Part shown: positions 36,032-45,777 of the stretch, piece by piece
Layout: the number at the start of each line of letters is the position of its first letter
How positions within the stretch are numbered: position 1 is the stretch's first letter
Source of the DNA: an uncultured Lachnospiraceae bacterium
GTDB taxonomy: Bacteria; Bacillota; Clostridia; Lachnospirales; Lachnospiraceae
Reading direction: 5' to 3'
Length of the DNA stretch: 64,000 nucleotides
NCBI GenBank assembly: GCA_910578175.1
Contig: CAJTPF010000003.1
Coordinates: forward strand, 62,001 to 126,000
Translations under genes and position numbers: made by a program
The notes under the pieces: generated by a model
What the model was told of the DNA's origin: nothing
Database searches by the model: none
What the model saw: the letters and a program-made list of their open reading frames with translations, nothing else

Positions 36032-36089
36032 GAAAAAAATCATGTTATAAAATTATCCATAAAATAACAGATTTTTATAACATGATTTC
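36032..36089 (-). terminator. Terminator of the TPR/AAA gene
   Basis: ATCATGTTATAAAA (36039-36052) pairs perfectly over 14 bp with TTTTATAACATGAT (36073-36086). On the minus strand a seven-T run follows. Confidence 0.8.
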
Positions 36090-36115
36090 AATTGTGTTCC
36101 GACAGTCTGACAGGA

Positions 36116-38893
36116 TTATAAGAAATCTTCCTCTGTCAGTACTCCCATTCCTAATTTATTCTTTTTCAGTTTTCCGATGAATTTACCTATGGTAAACCGG
36201 TTGGCATGATCAATGGCATCATCGATCACTTCTTCCACTTCTTCAAAGGTCATTCCCTGGTTTCTTCCGCTGATATCATCAATTTTAGCATATAATGCCA
36301 AAATACCAATATCATCAATGGTATAATGTTCCCGTTCGGCATATGCTTTAGCAACTTTAACCAGATCGTTGATCCCAAATTCCATGATATCTACACGATT
36401 GTTAAACAATTCCTTCAGTTCCGGCGTATTATCCAGCATTCTGTCTATGGCCGCCTTATCATCCTCCAGAATGATCAGCATTTCTTCCGTATAGGATTTC
36501 ATAACGGTCATAAGATCGGTCAGAGTATTCGGCATCAGATTTCCGGCCTGCTCTATGATCAGATCGGTTCCGAGAATCTGCATCATCGCAGTGGATACAC
36601 CGCGTTTGTTTAACGCCGTGGCTTTTACCTTGGCAACTTTTCTGCGCTTTCTCTTTCTTCCTCTGTTGGCGGCTTTGATGATACTCAGACCCAAAGCGGT
36701 CTTTCCGACTTTAGCGCTTCCGGTGATTATCACATTGTTGGATTTGGACGTTCCGTCCATTACAAAATTATTGATCAGGTTATTCAATGTGTCCGCAATC
36801 TTTTCTTCCATTCCTTCAAAAGTAAGAAAATCTCCAAACATGTTTTTAAATATTTCCGGTATCTTATGCACGGATAATGACTGCAGATCCAGCTCTTTTG
36901 ATTTTCTGGCGACTGCCGGTCCTGCTGCCTCAGGGACCGTATCCTGTTTCTCATCATTATAAACAGCCGGTTCCGTCTGTTGCTTTTCGTTCAATGCTTC
37001 TTCCTCTTCAGCTGCCATCTCTGCCTTCACAGCTTCAATGGCTTCCGCCATTTTAGCCGTATTCATGGTTTCTTCTTTTCTGCGCTCATATTCTGTCAGA
37101 ACTTCTTCAATGGTCATTTGTCCCTCAATCTGCTCGTTTATTTCCATCGGATCATCCAGATCGACGTCTTCTTCCATGGATACCTTGGAAAATAATTCCT
37201 TCTGTCTTGCAAGCACACGGCTGATGGCTTCCCTGTCTATGACTTTGGTCCGTTCCAGGTTGATATCTCCGGATGAAATGTCCGTTTCACGGGATTTAGG
37301 AATATCTGTTTTCTCCGATACGGCAGATTCGGTAACTTCTTCTACCAGAGTCTGCTCCGGTACGTCGGATTTTCTCCCTTCCTGTTCCACGGTCTGTTGC
37401 TGTATATCATCCGCACTTTCCGCTTTTACCGTTCCGGGTTCCTCCGTCTGTAATTCCTCTGCTTTCGGTTCTGTCGGTTCAGCAGTATTTGGCTCAAACG
37501 GATTTCTGGCTTCTTCCGGCTTCAAAGATTCCATATCCATGATTTTTTCCATACTGACAGCCAGTGCTGCCTGAATATTGGCAGTATCATAAATATTATT
37601 TTCCGGTTTTTTGATCTGAAAATTGATCTCATCTATATCAATTTCTGCCGTTTTAGTAAGCTCTTCGCCAATATGACTGCATTTCCCGTCTTTTTTCTCA
37701 TCAAACTCAAAGATCTCGATAACGTCTTTTGGAACGATTTCCGCAGTTCCTTTTAATATATCCTCTTCTTCCATCTGCCGGCTGATTTCTTCTCCTGACA
37801 GCCCGGCATAGATATCATCCTCATTTTCCTCATCATCGACATCAATATCGGATTCTGATATATTCTCATATATAGTGGCCTTTTCTGCTGCCTGTGCTTT
37901 TAACTGTGCATCCCTGGCCAGCCGTTTTGCCACTTCTGCAGCTTTCTGTGCCTCATATGCAGCTTTTTCTGCCGCTTTGATCGCCTCTAACGCGGCATTT
38001 ACGGCGTTGGCATCCGTATCATCTGCCAATGCGGCATCTATTTTTTCCTGAACGGACAAATCCTGCTCTTCCGGCGCTGCCACAGCTTTCTCCTGCTGTT
38101 CCGCCGCCTCCGGTCCTCCGCTTTCTTCCATCAGATTATCCAATCCTTTAAGAATCCCTGTTATACCTTCTACAGTTCTTTCTTTTTCACGTATGCTGCC
38201 TTTTAAGATAATATTCTGCAATGTATTATCGCTTACCGGCTGTTTTGATTCTTCGGGAACTTCGTCTGTAACAGATGTGTTCTCATTCACTTTTTCCACG
38301 GAAACCTGCGGCTGAACCGTGGTCTTCTTATGCAGCATCTTCAGTTTCATGGCTTTTTCCACATATTTTCCGCCGTTAAACCAAACGATGATATCATCGC
38401 ACATGGATACGCACTTATCTACATACCCTGCATCATGATATAATTTTGCCAGTTCATACTGCCATCTCTCATCTTTTTCCACTTCCACATAAGCTTCCAG
38501 AATACTGATCAGTATATCCGTGTCTTCTCCTTTGGCTTTGGCTATCCTGTATTTTAAGATATACTGAGCCACATCCATCGGGGACATCTCTACAAAATCC
38601 TGATAAAATTCATCCGCCTCCACAAAATCCCTGGTACGAAGGGATAATATAGTCAGACGGTATGCCAGCTGACGCCCCAGCGGAGAACGCTCATAGGCGA
38701 TCAGCAATATTTCCTTTGCCTTGCTGTATTCCTTATTATTTTCATAAACGTCCGCCACTCTGGATATCATGGAGTTATCCTTCACTTTTCTCCAGTCAAT
38801 CTCATCTGCAATCTTGGCTGCCGCTTCGTATTCCTTATGACTATATAACTTCCTGATCTGGTCTGATTTTACATTGTATTCATACTTATCCAA
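36116..38893 (-). CDS. TPR protein with degenerate CbbX/SpoVK-like AAA domain
   Basis: The product is about 925 residues. The N-terminal 190 residues are TPR-like helices (LYSHKEYEAAAKIADEI, VADVYENNKEYSKAKEIL). The middle (200-640) is acidic and disordered, with an Ala-rich coiled coil (AEKAAYEAQKAAEVAKRLA). The C-terminal 270 residues form an AAA-type domain with Walker A TGSAKVGKTALG. The Walker B/linker reads LIIEQAGNLMP where CbbX has L-IDEA-L, and EEMLIILEDDKAAIDRMLDN aligns with the 'AGYTDEM' block. Asp-Glu is therefore Glu-Gln, so ATP may be bound but probably not hydrolysed. TTG 38893 with GAGG is favoured; ATG 38905 lacks a site. Lone gene, unknown role. Confidence 0.75.
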   Translation of the reverse strand: MDKYEYNVKSDQIRKLYSHKEYEAAAKIADEIDWRKVKDNSMISRVADVYENNKEYSKAKEILLIAYERSPLGRQLAYRLTILSLRTRDFVEADEFYQDFVEMSPMDVAQYILKYRIAKAKGEDTDILISILEAYVEVEKDERWQYELAKLYHDAGYVDKCVSMCDDIIVWFNGGKYVEKAMKLKMLHKKTTVQPQVSVEKVNENTSVTDEVPEESKQPVSDNTLQNIILKGSIREKERTVEGITGILKGLDNLMEESGGPEAAEQQEKAVAAPEEQDLSVQEKIDAALADDTDANAVNAALEAIKAAEKAAYEAQKAAEVAKRLARDAQLKAQAAEKATIYENISESDIDVDDEENEDDIYAGLSGEEISRQMEEEDILKGTAEIVPKDVIEIFEFDEKKDGKCSHIGEELTKTAEIDIDEINFQIKKPENNIYDTANIQAALAVSMEKIMDMESLKPEEARNPFEPNTAEPTEPKAEELQTEEPGTVKAESADDIQQQTVEQEGRKSDVPEQTLVEEVTESAVSEKTDIPKSRETDISSGDINLERTKVIDREAISRVLARQKELFSKVSMEEDVDLDDPMEINEQIEGQMTIEEVLTEYERRKEETMNTAKMAEAIEAVKAEMAAEEEEALNEKQQTEPAVYNDEKQDTVPEAAGPAVARKSKELDLQSLSVHKIPEIFKNMFGDFLTFEGMEEKIADTLNNLINNFVMDGTSKSNNVIITGSAKVGKTALGLSIIKAANRGRKRKRRKVAKVKATALNKRGVSTAMMQILGTDLIIEQAGNLMPNTLTDLMTVMKSYTEEMLIILEDDKAAIDRMLDNTPELKELFNNRVDIMEFGINDLVKVAKAYAEREHYTIDDIGILALYAKIDDISGRNQGMTFEEVEEVIDDAIDHANRFTIGKFIGKLKKNKLGMGVLTEEDFL

Positions 38894-39021
38894 AACGCAC
38901 CTCATTCCTGCACCGCTTTTGTTTTCCGATATTAAACATCCGACCTGTCCGCTGTGCCCAGGTCCCGACTGTACATACTTATTTAAAGTTTATCACACCG
39001 ATAAACAGATGTCAAAATAAA

Positions 39022-40935
39022 TTACGTCATATTCAGTTTTCCCGTGTATAATTGGTAGTATTTCCCTTTTTCCGCCAGCAGTTCCTCATGATTCCCCTTT
39101 TCAATGATCCGCCCCTGTTCCAGAACAATGATACAATCACTGTTTTTTACCGTAGACAGTCTGTGGGCAATCACAAATGTTGTCCTTCCTGCCATCAGTT
39201 TATCCATTCCGTCCTGAACGATTTTCTCCGTTCTGGTATCAATAGAACTGGTGGCTTCATCCAGGATCAGTGCCGGCGGGTCTGCTACCGCTGCTCTGGC
39301 TATCGCCAGAAGCTGCCTCTGTCCCTGGCTTAAATTTGCTCCGTCCCCGGTAAGCATGGTATTGTATCCGTTTGGCAGATGTTTTATAAATCCGTGGGCA
39401 TTTGCCAGCTTTGCCGCCGCGATCACTTCTTCGTCCGTGGCTTCCAGATTTCCATACCGTATATTTTCCATGACCGTATTGGTAAACAAATGGGTATCCT
39501 GAAGCACGATTCCCAGAGAACGTCTTAGATCCGCTTTCTTAATTTTATTTATATTGATTCCGTCGTACCGTATCTTGCCATCCTGAATATCATAAAACCG
39601 GTTGATCAGATTGGTGATCGTCGTCTTACCTGCACCGGTGGAACCCACAAAAGCTACTTTCTGTCCCGGCTTTGCATATAATCTTACATTGTGCAATACG
39701 ATCTTATCGTCCCGGTATCCAAAATCTACATCGTTAAATACCACATCTCCCTTTAATTCCTTATATTCAACAGAACCGTCCGCCTGATGAACATGTTTCC
39801 ACGCCCATTTTCCGGTGCGTGTTTCGGATTCTGTCATCACTCCGTTTTCTTCCCTGATATTTACGAGACTGACATACCCGTCATCGGTTTCAGGCTGTTC
39901 ATCCAGAAGGGCAAAGATACGCCCGGCGCCCGCCATGGCCATTACAATGCTGTTCAGCTGCTGGCTCACCTGATTGATAGGCATATTAAAGCTTTTATTA
40001 AAAGTCAGAAAACTGGCAAGACCGCCCAAAGTAAAACCGCCGATTCCATTCAGAGCCAAAACCCCTCCTACCATGGTGCATAATACATAACTGATATTTC
40101 CCAACTGGGCAATAACCGGCGCCAGTACATTTGCAAACGTATTGGCCTTATCCGCACATTCGAACAAACGCTCATTTAATTTATCAAATTCGGCAATACT
40201 ATCTTCCTCATGGCAAAATACTTTTATAACTTTCTGTCCGTCCATCATCTCTTCTATATATCCGTTTACCGCTCCAATGGCTTTCTGCTGTGCCACAAAA
40301 TATCTTCCGCTGAGTCCTGCCAGCTTTTTTGTGGCAGTCAGCATGATAACCACCATGAGCAGTGTCACGCCGGTCAGCGGTACGCTTAACAGCAACATAC
40401 TGATAAATACACTGACTATCGTGATCAGACCAGACAGCAGCTGCGGCATGCTCTGCCCTACCATCTGACGCAGGGTATCCGTATCATTGGTATAAATCGA
40501 CATAATATCTCCATGAGCATGGGTATCAAAATATTTTACCGGAAGGCTTTCCATATGGGTAAACATATCGATTCTCAGATTGTTTAAAGTTCCCTGGCTG
40601 ACATATATCATGATCCGGTTATACATATAGGTTGCAGCCACACCCACTCCGTAAAATGCGGCTACTTTTCCTATTGCATACAGCAGGCTGCCAAAATCAG
40701 GATGCTCGCTGCCGATCAGCGGAAGGATATATTCATCTACCAGGGTTTTCATAAACAGAGTTCCCTGCACGCTGGCCAGCACACTGATAAATATACCGAT
40801 CACCACTGCTGCCAGATGCCATTTGTAATTTTTAAAGATATATTTCATCAGCCTCCGAAACACGGTTCCAAACGCTTTGTCTTTTGATACCCCTTCTTTT
40901 GCAGCTCCTGCTGCCGTTTTGTTTCCGCCTGCCAT
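39022..40935 (-). CDS. ABC exporter subunit with canonical ATPase site
   Basis: The protein has 637 residues: six membrane helices (about 45-340) fused to a nucleotide-binding domain. Walker A is GSTGAGKTTITNL, the Q-loop GIVLQDTHLF, signature LSQGQRQLLAIARAA, Walker B ALILDEATSSID (catalytic Glu present) and H-loop VIAHRLST. The partner gene upstream lacks the equivalent catalytic residues, as in heterodimeric exporters of the BmrCD/TM287-288 type. The substrate could be drugs or lipids. ATG 40935 follows GGAGGT seven bases away and overlaps the partner's stop region. Confidence 0.92.
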   Translation of the reverse strand: MAGGNKTAAGAAKEGVSKDKAFGTVFRRLMKYIFKNYKWHLAAVVIGIFISVLASVQGTLFMKTLVDEYILPLIGSEHPDFGSLLYAIGKVAAFYGVGVAATYMYNRIMIYVSQGTLNNLRIDMFTHMESLPVKYFDTHAHGDIMSIYTNDTDTLRQMVGQSMPQLLSGLITIVSVFISMLLLSVPLTGVTLLMVVIMLTATKKLAGLSGRYFVAQQKAIGAVNGYIEEMMDGQKVIKVFCHEEDSIAEFDKLNERLFECADKANTFANVLAPVIAQLGNISYVLCTMVGGVLALNGIGGFTLGGLASFLTFNKSFNMPINQVSQQLNSIVMAMAGAGRIFALLDEQPETDDGYVSLVNIREENGVMTESETRTGKWAWKHVHQADGSVEYKELKGDVVFNDVDFGYRDDKIVLHNVRLYAKPGQKVAFVGSTGAGKTTITNLINRFYDIQDGKIRYDGININKIKKADLRRSLGIVLQDTHLFTNTVMENIRYGNLEATDEEVIAAAKLANAHGFIKHLPNGYNTMLTGDGANLSQGQRQLLAIARAAVADPPALILDEATSSIDTRTEKIVQDGMDKLMAGRTTFVIAHRLSTVKNSDCIIVLEQGRIIEKGNHEELLAEKGKYYQLYTGKLNMT

Positions 40936-40936
40936 A

Positions 40937-42685
40937 TTACACACCTCCGTTCTGGTCAAAATCTCCGCTGCCTCCGGTTTGCGATTCGTAGACATCTCTG
41001 TATATTTCATTGTCCATAAGCAGTTCATCATGAGTTCCCCAGCCGTTAATCCTGCCGTCTTCCATGACCAGAATATGATCGGCATTCCGTACGCTGGATA
41101 CCCGTTGTGCAATGATCAGCTTGGTGGTTCCCGGAATATGGCCGGCAAATGCCTCCCGGATCTTTGCATCCGTAGCGGTATCCACCGCACTGGTGCTGTC
41201 ATCCAGTATCAGGATCTTCGGCTTCTTCAGTAATGCCCTGGCAATACATAATCTTTGTTTTTGTCCGCCGGATACATTGGTACCGCCCTGCTCTATATAA
41301 GTCTCATATTTATCCGGAAACTTCTCTATGAATTCATCGGCACAGGCAAGAATACAGGCCTGCTTACATTCTTCCTCCGAAGCGTTCTTATTTCCCCACC
41401 GAAGGTTATCCAATATGGTTCCACTGAACAATACATTTTTTTGTAGTACCACCGCCACCTCATTCCGAAGTACCTCCAGGTCATATTCCCTGACGTCCCT
41501 TCCACCAACAGTCACGGTTCCTTTCGTAACGTCATACAGCCGGCTGATCAGGTTTACCAGACTGGTCTTGGCACTTCCGGTACCTCCGATAATGCCTATG
41601 GTTTCACCTGATCTGATCTGCAGGCTGATATCTTTTAATACCGGCTCATCACTGTCCTTACCGTAGCTGAATTCCACATTCCGGAATTCTATGCTGCCGT
41701 CTTTTACCTCCATGACCGGATTCTCCGGATCATGGATATCCGGCTTCTCATTCAGTATCTGTGTGATACGCTCCGCACTGGCAATACTCATAGTGATCAT
41801 GACAAATACCATGGATAGCATCATTAAACTCATCAATATGTTCATGCAGTATGCCAGCAGACTCATCAGTTCTCCGGTTTCCAGATTTCCCGCCACTATG
41901 GTCTTTGCACCCAGCCAGCTGATCAGCAGGATACAGCTGTATACGGTAAACTGCATTAGCGGCGCATTCCAAATGATGATTTTTTCTGCCTTTATAAACA
42001 TATTATATAAATTTGCGCTTGCCTTTGTAAAGATATTCTTCTCATGATCCTCTCGCACATAAGCCTTTACCACCCGGATGGCAGATACATTTTCCTGTAC
42101 GCTTGCATTTAAATCATCATATTTCTGAAAGACCCTGCTGAAGTATTTATGGGCATTGCTCATGATCACTATCAAAAAAGCCCCCAGAATAATGACCGCC
42201 GCCAGGTAAATACAGGCGAGTTTTGCATGAATAAAAAATGCCATGGTCATGGCACAGATCATACTGGCCGGCGCTCTCATACACATTCGCAGTATCATCT
42301 GGTATGAATTCTGCAGATTAGTCACATCTGTAGTCAGACGTGTTACCAGTCCCGCCGTACTGTATCTGTCAATGTTTGAAAAAGAAAATGTCTGGATATT
42401 TTCATACATCGCCTTCCGCAGATTCTTAGCAAATCCGGCAGAAGCCCTTGCTCCGTACTTTCCGCCCATAACGCCGGCAAATAATCCCAATACTGCCACT
42501 ATGGTCATTCCTGTTCCCGTCAGATAAATATGTTTCATGTTTCCGCGGTTTACCCCGTCATCTATGATGGAAGCCATCATAAGCGGAATAATGGTCTCCA
42601 TGATAACTTCCAAAAGCATAAAGACCGGGGTCAGTATGGAATCCCGTTTATATTCTTTAATTTGTGCAGCTAATGTCTTTAACAT
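40937..42685 (-). CDS. ABC exporter subunit with degenerate ATPase site
   Basis: The protein has 582 residues with the same six-helix plus NBD layout. Walker A is GGTGSAKTS (Gly to Ala before Lys), the signature NVSGGQKQRLCIARAL, Walker B ILILDDSTSAVD (Asp in place of the catalytic Glu) and the switch reads IIAQRVSS (Gln instead of His). Such a pattern marks the degenerate site of a heterodimeric exporter whose other half is the next gene. AGGAGG precedes the ATG. A GC-rich hairpin lies in its leader. Confidence 0.92.
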   Translation of the reverse strand: MLKTLAAQIKEYKRDSILTPVFMLLEVIMETIIPLMMASIIDDGVNRGNMKHIYLTGTGMTIVAVLGLFAGVMGGKYGARASAGFAKNLRKAMYENIQTFSFSNIDRYSTAGLVTRLTTDVTNLQNSYQMILRMCMRAPASMICAMTMAFFIHAKLACIYLAAVIILGAFLIVIMSNAHKYFSRVFQKYDDLNASVQENVSAIRVVKAYVREDHEKNIFTKASANLYNMFIKAEKIIIWNAPLMQFTVYSCILLISWLGAKTIVAGNLETGELMSLLAYCMNILMSLMMLSMVFVMITMSIASAERITQILNEKPDIHDPENPVMEVKDGSIEFRNVEFSYGKDSDEPVLKDISLQIRSGETIGIIGGTGSAKTSLVNLISRLYDVTKGTVTVGGRDVREYDLEVLRNEVAVVLQKNVLFSGTILDNLRWGNKNASEEECKQACILACADEFIEKFPDKYETYIEQGGTNVSGGQKQRLCIARALLKKPKILILDDSTSAVDTATDAKIREAFAGHIPGTTKLIIAQRVSSVRNADHILVMEDGRINGWGTHDELLMDNEIYRDVYESQTGGSGDFDQNGGV

Positions 42686-42717
42686 CTGAACCTCCTATTG
42701 CAGCTAAAGATAGCATA

Positions 42718-42750
42718 ACCCGCCGGTCATACAGGGATTGACCAGCGGGT
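42718..42750 (-). repeat. GC-rich inverted repeat in the ABC exporter leader
   Basis: ACCCGCcGGTCA pairs with TGACCaGCGGGT (one internal mismatch), about 40 bases upstream of the exporter start. On the minus strand it is followed by TTATGC, not a T run, so it is a leader hairpin or operator, possibly part of an attenuator, rather than a simple terminator. Confidence 0.55.
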
Positions 42751-42845
42751 ATTCTATGTTTTCGGTTTGTCGGTAAACAGTTTAGCACAAGATTCGGCAA
42801 TTGTCAAAACAATCGTGGAATATAGGATTATTGCAGTAAACCTTT

Positions 42846-43094
42846 CTATTTTTCGTTCGGACACTTATGCAATTGTTTCATATTGCAATCCTGTATCCTT
42901 CCGGCACTGCATGAAACCAATTCTCCTTTATAAAAACAAAAACCATTTGCTTTTTTTATCTTTTCCTGTACAATCTTCTGTTCATCCATGATACAGGATC
43001 TTACCTGTTTCATATTGCAGTCCTGTACCCGGCCCGGGATACAATCCACTAATTCACCTTTTAAAAAACAAAAACTTTTTGCTTCATTACTCAT
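42846..43094 (-). CDS. Small protein with duplicated Cys motif
   Basis: The 82-residue product was not recognised. It consists of two near-identical halves. In each, F-C-F-x-K-G-E-L-V-x-C-x-x-G-R-x-Q-D-C-N-M-K-Q-x-x-x-C appears (residues 8-34 and 52-78), giving four Cys per half. The pattern suggests two zinc- or metal-binding knuckles or redox sites. There is no signal peptide or membrane helix, and the C-terminus is charged (CPNEK). The start has only a weak ribosome site. It lies 47 bases downstream of recR and may be cotranscribed with it. Confidence 0.7.
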   Translation of the reverse strand: MSNEAKSFCFLKGELVDCIPGRVQDCNMKQVRSCIMDEQKIVQEKIKKANGFCFYKGELVSCSAGRIQDCNMKQLHKCPNEK

Positions 43095-43141
43095 ATAACT
43101 CTATCATGCCTTTCCATTACTTTGTGATCAACTGATAACAA

Positions 43142-43741
43142 TCATTTCATCAGAACTCTTCCCTCTAATGCTTTCAGTAATGTTACAGAATCTATATATT
43201 CCAAGTCTCCGCCTACCGGAACGCCGCTTGCGATCCTGGTGACTTTTATCTCCATGGGCCTGATTAATTTGCTGATATATACGGCTGTTGTTTCACCTTC
43301 CAAACTGGAATTTGTAGACACTATAACTTCATCTATATCCCCTTTTAATCTTTCAATCAACTCTTTTAATTTAATATCATTCGGACCTATCCCAAGCATC
43401 GGTGAGATAGCTCCGTGCAATACATGATATACACCGTTATACTGTCCAGTCTTTTCATATGCCGCCAGGTCTCTGGTGTTCTCCACTACCATGATGGTTT
43501 TATGATCCCGTTTTGCACTTTTACAGATCGGACATAATTCTTCATCCGTCAATGTATAACATTCTCTGCAGTAACAGACATTTTCTTTGGCAGAGGATAT
43601 GGCGCCGGTCAGTGCAGCAACCTGTTCCTTAGACATATTGATGATATGAAAAGCAAGACGTGCCGCTGATTTACTGCCGATTCCCGGTAATCTGGAAAAT
43701 TCTTCTATCAGCTTCGATATATGACTGCTGTAGTAATCCAT
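43142..43741 (-). CDS. recR: Recombination mediator RecR
   Basis: The protein has 199 residues. It has the helix-hairpin-helix GIGSKSAARLAFHI, the zinc-finger Cys set CYCRECYTLTDEELCPIC, and a TOPRIM-type domain (MVVENTRDLAAYE, EVIVSTNSSLEGETTAVYI, RIASGVPVGGDLEYIDSVTL). With RecO it loads RecA at gaps. It follows ybaB and dnaX in the classic dnaX-ybaB-recR order. Confidence 0.97.
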   Translation of the reverse strand: MDYYSSHISKLIEEFSRLPGIGSKSAARLAFHIINMSKEQVAALTGAISSAKENVCYCRECYTLTDEELCPICKSAKRDHKTIMVVENTRDLAAYEKTGQYNGVYHVLHGAISPMLGIGPNDIKLKELIERLKGDIDEVIVSTNSSLEGETTAVYISKLIRPMEIKVTRIASGVPVGGDLEYIDSVTLLKALEGRVLMK

Positions 43742-43786
43742 TTTGTTACTTCCTCTCTAAATCATCCCAACGGATCTCTTCTGCTT

Positions 43787-44140
43787 TTAGAACGGGAATC
43801 CTCCGCCTAATCCTCCAAGTCCTCCGGTAATCTTAGACATTTCCTTACTGGACAGTTCATCCATCTCTCTCAGCGCCTCATTCGTCGCTGCCATAATCAG
43901 GTCTTCCAACATCTCAATGTCGTCGGGATCCACGACTTCCTCTGACAGTTTGATCTTTACAACTTCTTTTTTACCAGAGACAGTAACTTCTACCGCACCG
44001 CCTCCCGCAGATGCCGTTATCTCTTTCTCTTCCAGTTCTTTCGTGGTTTCTTCCATCTGTTTCTGCATTCTCTGGGCCTGCTTCATCAGATTATTCATAT
44101 TTCCCGGCATACCTCCCGGAAATCCTCCTCTTTTTGCCAT
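43787..44140 (-). CDS. YbaB/EbfC nucleoid-associated protein
   Basis: The protein has 117 residues. A glycine-rich N-terminus (GGFPGGMPGNMN) precedes the YbaB core: LMKQAQRMQKQME, ITASAGGGAVEVTVSGKKEV, VDPDDIEMLEDLIMAATNEA. It binds DNA as a dimer. AAAGGAGG precedes the ATG. Between dnaX and recR, as in most bacteria. Confidence 0.95.
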   Translation of the reverse strand: MAKRGGFPGGMPGNMNNLMKQAQRMQKQMEETTKELEEKEITASAGGGAVEVTVSGKKEVVKIKLSEEVVDPDDIEMLEDLIMAATNEALREMDELSSKEMSKITGGLGGLGGGFPF

Positions 44141-44165
44141 GATATCACATCCTCCTTTATATTAT

Positions 44166-45776
44166 TCAGATAAATTCTTCTTCGTCATCCTCATCGGACT
44201 CTTCTATTTTAAAATTAATTGCTTCTTCTGTCAAACTCAAATACTCTTTGTCGAAATCTGATCCACGGGCCAGCAGCCGCAGTTCCACATCTACTTCCCG
44301 ATGGATGGTATCCGCAATGGTCTGTTTTACCAATTCGATATTTTCCGGCTTATTGTCCTGCTGCCAGTCGATATCCGAATCATAAACAACGCATAATCTG
44401 GAATTTTCATCAATACTCAGCCTGTTTTTCCTCAGACATACCCCCAGATGTCCGTCAATCTTCCTTGCGATATCAAACCATCTCTCCGCTATCTTCTGCA
44501 CTTCTTCCGGAACGGCTCTCTGCAGCTTCGGCTCCTCCGTTCTCAAAGGCTCTGCCGTTTGTTCCCCTTTTCCTTCGGCATTCCCCGTCATATGAAGCGG
44601 CATCCGGGTCTGAAATGGAATTCCTTCCTCCAGTTTCTTTTCGATATTGGTGATCCGGTTTTTCAGTGAATCAAAATTTGTCTCCATGGCAGGCTGAGTC
44701 AGTTTGATCAGGGCAATCTCGATCAATACCCTCTTTTGCGCTGCAAACCGGATCTGATTGGTCAGTTCCGACAACACGCGGATATACCGCATGATCACAT
44801 CCGGATCCAGTTGTTCTGCTTCTTGTTTCAGCCGCTCCATTTTTTCAGCGGACATATCAATGATTTCTTCTGCACCATCGGATGTCTTTACCAATAGAAG
44901 ATTACGGAGATACCATGTAAAGTCTGTCACAAACTGGGACAGATCCCTTCCCAGATTTACCATCTCTTCCAGTTGTTCAATACAGCCGATGCTGTTTCCT
45001 GCCATCACATTTTCCAGCATAACGCTGAATACATCCGTATCTACCGCCCCCAGGATATCCAGCGCTTTTTCATAAGTCAGCTCCTGCCCCATACAGAATG
45101 CATCGCACTGGTCCAGCAGACTCAGTGCATCCCGCATGGAACCGTCGGCAGATTTGGCAATAAAGCGCAGGGCCTTATCTTCTGCTCTCATATGCTCTAT
45201 ATCTGCCAGTTCCCTTAACCTCTCCTGGATGGTATCAATAGAAATATGTTTAAAATCATACCGCTGGCATCTGGATAAGATGGTGATCGGCAGTTTGTGG
45301 ACTTCTGTGGTGGCCAGTATGAACATCACATATTCCGGCGGTTCTTCCAGTGTTTTCAGCAATGCATTAAAAGCACTTGTGGATAACATATGCACTTCAT
45401 CTACGATATAGACCTTGTACCGTCCTTCGGTAGGCCGGTACTGTACTTCATCTATAATCTGGCGGATATCCTCTACGCCGTTATTGGATGCCGCATCCAT
45501 TTCAATGACATTCATGGAAGTTCCGGCGCTGATACTCTTGCACATACTACACTGGTTACATGGATTTCCGTTTACCGGATGTTCGCAGTTCACCGCCCTT
45601 GCAAATATTTTGGCGATCGTAGTCTTACCGGTCCCGCGGGTTCCGCAGAACAGATATGCATGTCCCATCCTTCCGGATCTTATCTGATTGCCCAGCGTAG
45701 TTGTGATATGCTCCTGTCCTTTGACATCTTCATAGGTGTCGGGACGAAATTTACGATATAATGCTGTATACGACAT
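44166..45776 (-). CDS. dnaX: DNA polymerase III subunits gamma/tau
   Basis: The protein has 536 residues. The clamp-loader AAA domain has Walker A GTRGTGKTTIAKIF, the zinc Cys set in CEHPVNGNPCNQCSMC, Walker B VYIVDEVHMLS and sensor SRCQRYDFK. The C-terminal part is the tau-type extension. ATG 45776 has GGAGATTAAG overlapping the end of pfkA; ATG 45788 further out is less likely. It loads the sliding clamp. Confidence 0.97.
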   Translation of the reverse strand: MSYTALYRKFRPDTYEDVKGQEHITTTLGNQIRSGRMGHAYLFCGTRGTGKTTIAKIFARAVNCEHPVNGNPCNQCSMCKSISAGTSMNVIEMDAASNNGVEDIRQIIDEVQYRPTEGRYKVYIVDEVHMLSTSAFNALLKTLEEPPEYVMFILATTEVHKLPITILSRCQRYDFKHISIDTIQERLRELADIEHMRAEDKALRFIAKSADGSMRDALSLLDQCDAFCMGQELTYEKALDILGAVDTDVFSVMLENVMAGNSIGCIEQLEEMVNLGRDLSQFVTDFTWYLRNLLLVKTSDGAEEIIDMSAEKMERLKQEAEQLDPDVIMRYIRVLSELTNQIRFAAQKRVLIEIALIKLTQPAMETNFDSLKNRITNIEKKLEEGIPFQTRMPLHMTGNAEGKGEQTAEPLRTEEPKLQRAVPEEVQKIAERWFDIARKIDGHLGVCLRKNRLSIDENSRLCVVYDSDIDWQQDNKPENIELVKQTIADTIHREVDVELRLLARGSDFDKEYLSLTEEAINFKIEESDEDDEEEFI

Positions 45777-45777
45777 C

